This document shows positions 57,991-64,000 of a stretch of DNA of 64,000 nucleotides, in pieces. This DNA comes from Streptomyces erythrochromogenes. GTDB taxonomy: Bacteria; Actinomycetota; Actinomycetes; Streptomycetales; Streptomycetaceae. The stretch spans positions 7,413,501-7,477,500 of the forward strand of contig NZ_CP108036.1 of NCBI RefSeq assembly GCF_036170895.1. The letters run 5' to 3'. The notes under the pieces were generated by a model. That model made no database searches, was not told the origin of the DNA, and was given only the letters and a program-made list of their open reading frames with translations. The first letter of the stretch is position 1, and the number at the start of each line of letters is the position of its first letter. Made by a program: the position numbers and the translations under genes.

Positions 57991-60900
57991 ATGCCCCCGC
58001 GCCTGAGCATCGTCGTCCCCGTCTACAACGTCGAGCTCTACCTCGACGAGTGCCTGGAATCCATCGCCGCTCAGACCTTCGGCGACTTCGAGGCCATCCT
58101 CGTGGACGACGGCTCCACGGACACCAGCGCCGTCATAGCCAAGGCCTTCGCAGCGCGTGACAAGCGCTTCCGGGTCGTCATGCAGGAGAACGCCGGCCTC
58201 GGCGCAGCCCGCAACGCCGGCGCCCGCCACATCCACCCGGACAGCGAGTACCTGGCCTTCGTCGACAGCGACGACACGATGCCGGACTACGCCTACCAGC
58301 GGCTGATCGACGCCCTCGACGAGACGGGCTCGGACTTCGCCGGCGGAAACGTCAAGCGCTTCCGCTCGGTCGGCATGAACCAGTCGTGGGGCCACCGGGC
58401 CGCCTTCGCCCGGACGCAGCTCAAGACCCACATCTCCAAGTTCCCGGCGCTGGTCACCGACCGCACCGCCTGGAACAAGGTCTACCGGCGCACCTTCTGG
58501 GACGAGCACGGCTTCCAGTACCCGGAAGGCATCCTCTACGAGGACGCCCCGGTCAGCATCCCCGCGCACTACTTCGCCTCCAGCGTCGACATCCTCCACG
58601 ACTGCGTCTACCACTGGCGCGTCCGCGAGACCGGAGAGCGCTCCATCACCCAGCGCTCCACCGACCCGGTCTCCCTCATCGACCGCGTGAAGTCCGTCCG
58701 GCTGGTCCGCGAGTCCCTCAAGGCCAAGCAGGGCGCCAAGTACGACCGCTACCTGCGCGACTACGACTACAACGTGCTGAGCGAGGAACTCCCGCTCATC
58801 TACAAGTACGTCGCCGAGGGCGGCCCCGACTTCCGCGCCGCGTTCGTCAAGGAGGTCGGCGGCCTCGTCCGCGAGATCGGCACCGGCCCCTGGCCCGACC
58901 TGACCGTCGCGGACCGCCTCAAGGCCTACCTCGCCGGCGAAGGCCGCGTCGAGGACTTCATCGCGCTCCTGAACCACCAGCGCGACTACCACTACAGCGT
59001 CCCGGTCAAGGGCCTCGCCCGCCCGCAGGCCGACTACCCCTTCCTGCAGGGCCGCCCGCCGGTCCCCGCCAAGATCCTCACCCTCGGCACGCGCGAGCGC
59101 CGCGTCGTCAGCCGCCTGGAGCAGGCGGCCTGGTCCGACGGCAAGCTGCTGCTGCGCGGTTACGCCCTCCCCGGCCACCTCGGTGCGGAGAGCCGCCTCG
59201 GCTCCCGCAAGATGCTGATCTTCCGCGAGGGCGGCAAGCGCCGCCGCTCCGTCGTCAGCGCCCGTACGGTCGCCTCCCCGATGGCCACCGTGAAGTCCCC
59301 GCACCTCGCGCTGCGGCACGCCGACTGGGCCGGCTTCACCGCCGTCGTGGACCCGTCGATCTTCCAGTCGGGCGGCAAGTGGAACGAAGGGATATGGACC
59401 ACCTCGATCGCCGTCACCGGCGCCGGCGGCCTGCACCGCGCCCGGCTCCGCGGCGGCGAGCACGACACCGGTCAGAACCCGCCCCCGTTCTGGGTGGCCC
59501 CCGACGTCCGGATCGTCCCGGCTGTCTCCGGCGCCCTCACCATCCAGGTCGAGATCGCCCGGGCCCGCGGGCTGGACGCCCGGCCCGTCGGTGACGACGC
59601 CGTCGAGATCATCGGCGAGCTCTCCGCCGGGGTCGACGCCGTCCGCCTGAAGGCCGTCCACGTCACCACCGGCACCGCCCTCGACTTTCCGCTGGAGACG
59701 GGCGCCGCCATCGCCGGCCGCACCCCCTTCACCGCCCGGGTCGCGCTGGCCGACCTGGCCGCCGTACCGGACGCCGAGTGCGAGCCCGGCGCGTGGACCC
59801 CCGAGCCGTGGAGCCTCTCCGTCATCGGCGCCGACGGCACCGAGCACCGCCTGGCCCACGACGAGCGCGGCGGCTTCAACGGCCTCGTCCTGGCGCTGCC
59901 CGGCGGGACCGCCGGCCGTGCGCTGTTCGTCAAGCGCGGCAACACCGGCCACCTCACCCTCTCCGTGCAGCCCTCCCCGCCGCTCGTCGACGAGGTCGAG
60001 GCGGAGGACGGCACCCTGACCCTGCGGGGCCGGTTCGTCGCGCCCACCGACGAGCCCTACGAGCTCGTCCTGCACAACGCGCACGGCATGGAGTTCAGCT
60101 ACCCCGTCACCCGTGACGGCGAAGCCTTCGAGGCCACCTTCCGGCCCGTGCTCCCCGAGCCGTTCGCCGGCAGCACCACGCTGCCCGAAGGCCGCTGGTG
60201 GCCCACGCTGCGCCCGGCCGCCGAAGGCGGGACCACCGCCGGCCTGCTCGGCGTCGACCGCGGCGCCCCGGTCCAGCTGTCCCCGGGACTCCTCTTCTCC
60301 GGCCCGCACCCCGTCACCGTGCAGGGCCGCCGGATGCGGGTCGAGACCCGCTTCCACGACCGCATGGCGCTCGTCGCCGACCCGCTGCTGAGCCCGCACG
60401 ACCGCTCCCGCTACGCCGAGCGCGTCGCCCGCTTCGAGACCTACCCGGCGCAGCGCGCCCTGCCGGTCAAGGACATCGTCGTCTACGACACCTTCCAGGG
60501 GCACGGCGCCGGCGACGCGCCGCGCGCCATCCACGAGGAACTGCTGCGCCGCGGCGAGAAGCTGGAGCACATCTGGCTGGTCAAGGACGGTCGCGCCGAG
60601 GTCCCCGCGACCGCCCGCGCCGTGCAGTACGGCAGCGTGGAGTTCTGGGAGGTCATGGCCCGCGCCCGCTACTTCGTGACCAACGACAGCGTGCCGGCCC
60701 TGTTCCAGCGCCGCGCCGGCCAGGTCGTCGTCCAGACCTGGCACGGTACGCCGATCAAGCAGATCGGCCACGACTTCGTGCACGACTACTACACGAGCCC
60801 GGAGATCCTGGAGGGCCTGGCGCACGACAGCGCCCAGTGGTCCCTGCTCGCCTCGCCGAGCTCGTACGCGACGCCCGTGCTCAAGCGCGCCCTCGGCTAC

Positions 60901-61566
60901 GACGGCGAGGTCATCGAGGCCGGCAGCCCGCGCACCGACGCGCTCGTGCGGCCCGACGCGGAGCGGATCGCCGAGGTCAAGCGCCGGCTCGGCCTGCCCG
61001 AGGGCAAGAAGGTCGTCCTCTACATGCCCACCTGGCGCGAGAACTGCGAGGGCTGGTCCGGTGGTTACAAGCTCGACCAGCGGATCGACCTTGAGCAGGC
61101 CCGCCGAGAGCTGGGCGAGGACCACGTCCTGCTGATCCGTGGCCACCACCACGTCACCGAGCAGGTCCGCGAGGGCGTTCGTGACGGTTTCGTCGTCGAC
61201 GTGTCCCGCTGGCCCGACGCCGCCGACCTGCTGCTGGTCGCCGACGTGCTGATCTCGGACTACTCCTCCGCGATCTTCGACTTCGCGCTCACCGACCGGC
61301 CGATCCTGCTCTTCACGTACGACCTGGAGCACTACCGCGGCACGCTGCGCGGCTTCAACTTCGACCTGGAGGAGAAGGCGCCCGGACCGCTGCTGGCCGA
61401 CTCGGCGAGCCTGATCGAGGCCGTGCGCAACGCGGACGCGGTCGGCGCCGAGTACGCGGGGGCGCGGGCGGCGTTCCGCGAGGAGTTCTGCGACCTGGAC
61501 AACGGCGACGCCGCCGAGCGCGTCGTCGACCGGATGCTCGCCATGGGCGCGGAGCCCGCGAAGTAG
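57991..61566 (+). CDS. bifunctional GT2 glycosyltransferase/CDP-glycerol glycerophosphotransferase (TagF-like)
   Basis: A 1191-residue two-enzyme protein for wall teichoic acid-type polymers. The N-terminal GT2 domain (about 4-230) has LSIVVPVYNVELYLDECLES, DDGS at 39-42 and DSDD at 92-95 for nucleotide-sugar and metal binding. A middle region (about 360-780) is beta-rich without known motif. The C-terminal CDP-glycerol glycerophosphotransferase domain (about 820-1185) has TWHGTPIKQIGHDF near 918-931, VVLYMPTWREN, LIRGHHHV and ISDYSSAIFDFAL near 1088-1100. It probably builds an extracellular glycerol-phosphate polymer at the cytoplasmic face. The ATG at 57991 is the only conserved start. Confidence 0.92.
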   Translation: MPPRLSIVVPVYNVELYLDECLESIAAQTFGDFEAILVDDGSTDTSAVIAKAFAARDKRFRVVMQENAGLGAARNAGARHIHPDSEYLAFVDSDDTMPDYAYQRLIDALDETGSDFAGGNVKRFRSVGMNQSWGHRAAFARTQLKTHISKFPALVTDRTAWNKVYRRTFWDEHGFQYPEGILYEDAPVSIPAHYFASSVDILHDCVYHWRVRETGERSITQRSTDPVSLIDRVKSVRLVRESLKAKQGAKYDRYLRDYDYNVLSEELPLIYKYVAEGGPDFRAAFVKEVGGLVREIGTGPWPDLTVADRLKAYLAGEGRVEDFIALLNHQRDYHYSVPVKGLARPQADYPFLQGRPPVPAKILTLGTRERRVVSRLEQAAWSDGKLLLRGYALPGHLGAESRLGSRKMLIFREGGKRRRSVVSARTVASPMATVKSPHLALRHADWAGFTAVVDPSIFQSGGKWNEGIWTTSIAVTGAGGLHRARLRGGEHDTGQNPPPFWVAPDVRIVPAVSGALTIQVEIARARGLDARPVGDDAVEIIGELSAGVDAVRLKAVHVTTGTALDFPLETGAAIAGRTPFTARVALADLAAVPDAECEPGAWTPEPWSLSVIGADGTEHRLAHDERGGFNGLVLALPGGTAGRALFVKRGNTGHLTLSVQPSPPLVDEVEAEDGTLTLRGRFVAPTDEPYELVLHNAHGMEFSYPVTRDGEAFEATFRPVLPEPFAGSTTLPEGRWWPTLRPAAEGGTTAGLLGVDRGAPVQLSPGLLFSGPHPVTVQGRRMRVETRFHDRMALVADPLLSPHDRSRYAERVARFETYPAQRALPVKDIVVYDTFQGHGAGDAPRAIHEELLRRGEKLEHIWLVKDGRAEVPATARAVQYGSVEFWEVMARARYFVTNDSVPALFQRRAGQVVVQTWHGTPIKQIGHDFVHDYYTSPEILEGLAHDSAQWSLLASPSSYATPVLKRALGYDGEVIEAGSPRTDALVRPDAERIAEVKRRLGLPEGKKVVLYMPTWRENCEGWSGGYKLDQRIDLEQARRELGEDHVLLIRGHHHVTEQVREGVRDGFVVDVSRWPDAADLLLVADVLISDYSSAIFDFALTDRPILLFTYDLEHYRGTLRGFNFDLEEKAPGPLLADSASLIEAVRNADAVGAEYAGARAAFREEFCDLDNGDAAERVVDRMLAMGAEPAK

Positions 61567-61596
61567 GCCGTACGGTCGATTTCCCGGCCGAACGAG

Positions 61597-61641
61597 GACC
61601 GGCCCCGGGCCCACCGATTAATTTCGGTCCCGGGGCCGGTC
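61597..61641. terminator. long terminator hairpin after the TagF-like gene
   Basis: GACCGGCCCCGGG (61597-61609) pairs with CCCGGGGCCGGTC (61629-61641). An inner stem ACCGA/TCGGT (61613-61617, 61624-61628) continues it after a three-base bulge. It lies 30 bp after the stop. Confidence 0.8.
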
Positions 61642-61691
61642 TGTATGTGCGGAGCGGTATCCACCGTCCACGCACCGGCCTGGAGGCAGTA

Positions 61692-62174
61692 ATGAGCGGC
61701 AACGGATTCACCACGTGTCTGTGGTTCGACGGCGAGGCGGAAGCGGCCGCCGACTACTACCTGTCCGTGTTCAAGGACGGCAGGCTCGGCCGGATCGCGC
61801 GCTACACGGAGGCGAACCCCGAGCAGGAGGGCTCGGTGATGACCGTCGAGTTCGAGATCAACGGGCAGCGGTTCGTCGGCCTCAACGGCGGCCCGCAGTT
61901 CCGCTTCACCGAGGCGATCTCCTTCCAGATCGACTGCGCCGACGAGTCCGAGGCGGACTACTACTACGACGCGCTGACCAGGGACGGCGGCCAGGAGTCC
62001 GCATGCGGCTGGGTCAAGGACCGGTTCGGGGTGTCCTGGCAGGTCGTCCCACCGGGCGCCGTCGAGCTGGTCAGCGACCCGGACCCGAAGCGAGCCGCCC
62101 GGGCCATGGCCGCGATGATGAAGATGAAGAAGCTGGACGTCGCGGAGATGCGCCGGGCGGCCGACGCGGCCTAG
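61692..62174 (+). CDS. VOC family protein (PhnB/3-demethylubiquinone methyltransferase-like fold)
   Basis: A 160-residue VOC protein of the PhnB-like subgroup. FTTCLWFDGEAEAAADYYLS with VFKDGRLGRI, MTVEFEINGQRFVGLNGGPQ, FRFTEAISFQIDCADESEAD and ACGWVKDRFGVSWQVVPPGA are the standard blocks. Despite the database name it is not a methyltransferase. ATG 61692 follows GGAGG by 5 bases. Its TAG stop shares CTAG with the stop of the convergent sirtuin gene, so the two genes overlap by 4 bp. Confidence 0.9.
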   Translation: MSGNGFTTCLWFDGEAEAAADYYLSVFKDGRLGRIARYTEANPEQEGSVMTVEFEINGQRFVGLNGGPQFRFTEAISFQIDCADESEADYYYDALTRDGGQESACGWVKDRFGVSWQVVPPGAVELVSDPDPKRAARAMAAMMKMKKLDVAEMRRAADAA

Positions 62175-62908
62175 GCCAGGCCGCCCTCGGCGATTCTGGT
62201 CAGCAGGGCCGGGAGGGCGGTTCCGATCGGTTCGCGGACGACCTCGTCGGCGAGGGCGTCGTACGGGGTCTCCTCCGCGTTCACGATGATCAGCCGGGCC
62301 CCGGCCTCCGCGGCCATCCCCGCCAGCGAGGCGGCCGGCTGCACCTGCAGCGTCGACCCGACGGCGACGAAGACCTGGCACCCCTTGGCCACGGCCATCG
62401 CCTGCCCCAGCACCACGGGGTCGAGCCGCTGGCCGAACATCACGGTGGCCGCCTTGAGGATCCCGCCGCACGCCAGGCAGGCGGGATCCGGTTCCCCGGC
62501 GGCCACGCGGGCCAGCGCCTCGTCCATCCCCGACCGCGAGTGACACGCCGTGCAGACCACCGACCGGGCGGTGCCGTGCAGCTCGAACACCTTCCGCCCG
62601 GGCATCCCGGCGAGCTGGTGCAGCCCGTCGACGTTCTGGGTGATGACCCGGACCGGGGTGCCGCCGCGCTCCAACTCGGCCACGGCCACATGCGCGGCGT
62701 TCGGCCGCGCGCCGAGCGCGCCGATCTCGGCCCGCATCAGCCAGGACCGCCGCCGGATCTCCGGATCGGCCATGTAGTACTCGTAGGTCACGAGCTTCTC
62801 GGCGTCGGGCTCCCGGCGCCACAGGCCCTGCGGCCCCCGATAGTCCGGAATTCCGGAGTCCGTGGACATCCCGGCCCCACTGAACACTGCGACGAGCGGC
62901 TTCCCCAT
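62171..62908 (-). CDS. NAD-dependent protein deacylase (SIR2 family)
   Basis: A 245-residue sirtuin. NAD-binding [15 protein letters not shown] at 11-25, [12 protein letters not shown] at 90-101, catalytic His in FELHG (H111), and the zinc ribbon C119-x2-C122 and C144-x2-C147. [17 protein letters not shown] and [11 protein letters not shown] bind the nicotinamide side. It removes acetyl or other acyl groups from lysines, linking NAD status to acyl-CoA synthetase activity in many bacteria. This is of interest because four acyl/aryl-CoA ligases lie in the window, but there is no direct link. The length is that of a bacterial CobB-type enzyme. Confidence 0.93.
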   Translation of the reverse strand: MGKPLVAVFSGAGMSTDSGIPDYRGPQGLWRREPDAEKLVTYEYYMADPEIRRRSWLMRAEIGALGARPNAAHVAVAELERGGTPVRVITQNVDGLHQLAGMPGRKVFELHGTARSVVCTACHSRSGMDEALARVAAGEPDPACLACGGILKAATVMFGQRLDPVVLGQAMAVAKGCQVFVAVGSTLQVQPAASLAGMAAEAGARLIIVNAEETPYDALADEVVREPIGTALPALLTRIAEGGLA

Positions 62909-63070
62909 GCGCCGACCCTACGTACGACCGGCTCCCGCCCGCGACCCCATTACCGCGCGCCGACCGCACGGGGGAGGCAGGGGCGTTCCTGCGGTGAATC
63001 CCGCCCTCCACAGGAGTGAGATCCGCGCCGCGCCCTCCCGATGGACCGGCCGGGCGGGTAGAAACCGGAC

Positions 63071-63511
63071 ATGATGCTGAAGCCCCACCGCCTTGGTGCC
63101 CTGCTGCTGGCCTTGTCGGCGCTGCCGGCCGTGCCGTGCGCCCCCGCCGCCGTCGCCGCCCCCGCCGCCGCACCCGCGGCCGCCCCGGAGGGGCACACCG
63201 CGGATCAGATCGGGCGCTTCCTCGTTCGCTTCTACGGGGAGCACGGCCCGTCCGACCACGACCGCCGGCACCACGTTTCGCAGGTGCTCCTGGAAAGACA
63301 GCAGACGACTGCGGAATCGGACGTCCTGCTCTGCGCTCAGAACGAGCCGCAGGCCATCGCCATCGGCCCGGTCACCGTCGCCCAGGCGGCCGGTGTCGGC
63401 TGGGCGACGGTCACCACGCACTGGGGCTCGGACAAGACCGACACCTTCACCGCGTACGTACGCCTCGACTCCAGGCCGATCCGGATCGACGACGTGATCT
63501 GCGCGGGCTGA
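63071..63511 (+). CDS. secreted protein of unknown function
   Basis: A 146-residue exported protein. The signal peptide (MLKPHRLGALLLALSALPAV, then Ala/Pro-rich to about 35) has a likely AxA cleavage. The mature part QIGRFLVRFYGEHGPSDHDR and VLLERQQTTAESDVLLCAQN, then TVAQAAGVGWATVTTHWGSD and RPIRIDDVICAG, resembles the layout of DUF3828-type periplasmic proteins with two Cys that may pair. ATG 63071 or 63074 may start it. I cannot name a function. Confidence 0.7.
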   Translation: MMLKPHRLGALLLALSALPAVPCAPAAVAAPAAAPAAAPEGHTADQIGRFLVRFYGEHGPSDHDRRHHVSQVLLERQQTTAESDVLLCAQNEPQAIAIGPVTVAQAAGVGWATVTTHWGSDKTDTFTAYVRLDSRPIRIDDVICAG

Positions 63512-63531
63512 CCCGCCCGTAGGCTGGGCCC

Positions 63532-64000
63532 ATGCCCATGCCCATGCCCACGACGGCGGCCGGGGACGCGGCCGCCACCGTCCTGTACTGCTGCGACCCG
63601 CTGAACGAGCGCCGCGTCGACGGCCACTTCGCCGCGGAGGCCCGGCAGTTGCATGCGGCCGGGGGTCGGACCCTGCTCGTCGACCACGACGCGCTGCTCA
63701 CCGGCGACGCCGAGCGCGCGGTCGCCCGGGTGCCCGACCGCGCGGGAGCACTCTGGTACCGGGGCTGGATGCTCCCGGCGGATCGGTATGCCGCACTGGA
63801 CGCCGCCTTGCGCCGCCGCGGCGGCCGACTCGCCGTCACCGCGGAGCAGTACCGCCGGGCACACGAACTCCCCGGCTGGTACGCGACCTTCGCCGACCTC
63901 ACCCCGGTCAGCGCCTGGCTGCCGGCGGAACCGGGGCGGACGCCGGATCCGCAGCGGCTGACGGCCCTCGCCGCGGGCCTGCCGCCCGGCGCCGGTGTGG
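63532..64000 (+). CDS. N-terminal part of a probable ATP-grasp domain protein (cut by window end)
   Basis: A 156-codon open frame runs off the end. Three ATG codons in tandem CCCATG units (63532, 63538, 63544) make the start ambiguous. The visible part ATVLYCCDPLNERRVDGHFA, LLVDHDALLTGDAERAVARV, ALWYRGWMLPADRYAALDAA and AHELPGWYATFADLTP matches the pre-ATP-grasp region of streptomycete ATP-grasp/DUF4343 proteins as I remember them. No ATP-binding loop is in view. The catalytic role cannot be judged from this half. Confidence 0.55.
   Translation, partial: MPMPMPTTAAGDAAATVLYCCDPLNERRVDGHFAAEARQLHAAGGRTLLVDHDALLTGDAERAVARVPDRAGALWYRGWMLPADRYAALDAALRRRGGRLAVTAEQYRRAHELPGWYATFADLTPVSAWLPAEPGRTPDPQRLTALAAGLPPGAGV

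Noticed and set aside
57916..61614. Antisense open frame of over 1200 codons across the TagF-like gene
   Set aside because: Composition is Val/Gly/Asp-rich mirror text of the real gene; the sense strand carries all catalytic motifs.
1..64000. Large biosynthetic gene cluster (PKS/NRPS) or prophage
   Set aside because: No PKS, NRPS, terpene synthase, capsid, portal or integrase genes were found; acyl-CoA ligases here are of catabolic type.
1..64000. tRNA or rRNA genes
   Set aside because: No cloverleaf with the usual T-loop GGTTCGAATCC-type sequence or rRNA segment was noticed on either strand.

Overview
The window is a chromosomal stretch from a high-GC actinomycete, almost certainly Streptomyces. 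GC is very high, third codon positions are GC-saturated and GTG/TTG starts are frequent. Families typical of the genus are present: DUF397, DUF6381, an NsdA-like TPR regulator, a mycothiol-dependent isomerase-type enzyme, SpoIIE-type phosphatase, roadblock proteins, DUF6461-like and an LAL-type regulator. There are no rRNA, tRNA, intact transposase or CRISPR features, and the genes look like ordinary chromosomal accessory content.

Layout. 0-2.6 kb: deazaflavin-type reductase, FAD monooxygenase and its divergent TetR regulator with two palindromic operators. 2.8-10 kb: an unrecognised 1599-residue protein, a VOC protein and a membrane-anchored serine hydrolase. 10.2-13 kb: nitronate monooxygenase-type flavoprotein plus acyl-CoA ligase. 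13-20.5 kb: cation/proton antiporter, secreted Ntn-hydrolase acylase with an in-frame 15-bp repeat, a second acyl-CoA ligase, BrkB-type membrane protein and a flavoprotein. 20.5-26 kb: a decayed zone with gene remnants, a small DUF6381 gene, a three-gene membrane/periplasmic operon, a nested palindromic element and a lipoprotein. 26-34.5 kb: phenylacetate-CoA ligase, then a block resembling the mycobacterial/rhodococcal sterol side-chain genes (FadD19-, EchA19-, DUF35-, Ltp4-, Ltp3-like). 34.6-43.5 kb: DUF397, ACT protein, LAL-type ATPase, several small enzymes, a Tat-signal 3-ketosteroid dehydrogenase and a phosphotransferase. 43.7-51.7 kb: NsdA-like regulator, PAS-SpoIIE phosphatase, a two-subunit exported molybdenum hydroxylase and a PucR-type regulator. 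51.7-64 kb: KimA-like permease, TetR, a cluster of three roadblock proteins with a DUF4388-like partner but no GTPase, a bifunctional teichoic-acid-type glycosyl/glycerophosphotransferase, a VOC protein, a sirtuin, a secreted protein and a partial gene cut by the window end.

How the parts fit. The most striking signal is a 17-bp inverted repeat, TCTGAC-N5/6-TCAGA type, found three times with identical length and only in front of genes that make sense in steroid breakdown: the nitronate monooxygenase/CoA ligase pair (10233), the divergent FadD19-like/EchA19-like promoter (30068) and the KstD gene (41794). This suggests one regulator, not encoded here, controlling a dispersed sterol or steroid catabolic regulon across at least 31 kb. 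The FadD19 + DUF35 + Ltp4 + Ltp3 combination is known in Rhodococcus and Mycobacterium for removing C-24-branched side chains, as in plant sterols, which suits a soil saprophyte. Ring-cleavage genes (Hsa, Ksh) and side-chain acyl-CoA dehydrogenases are not in the window.
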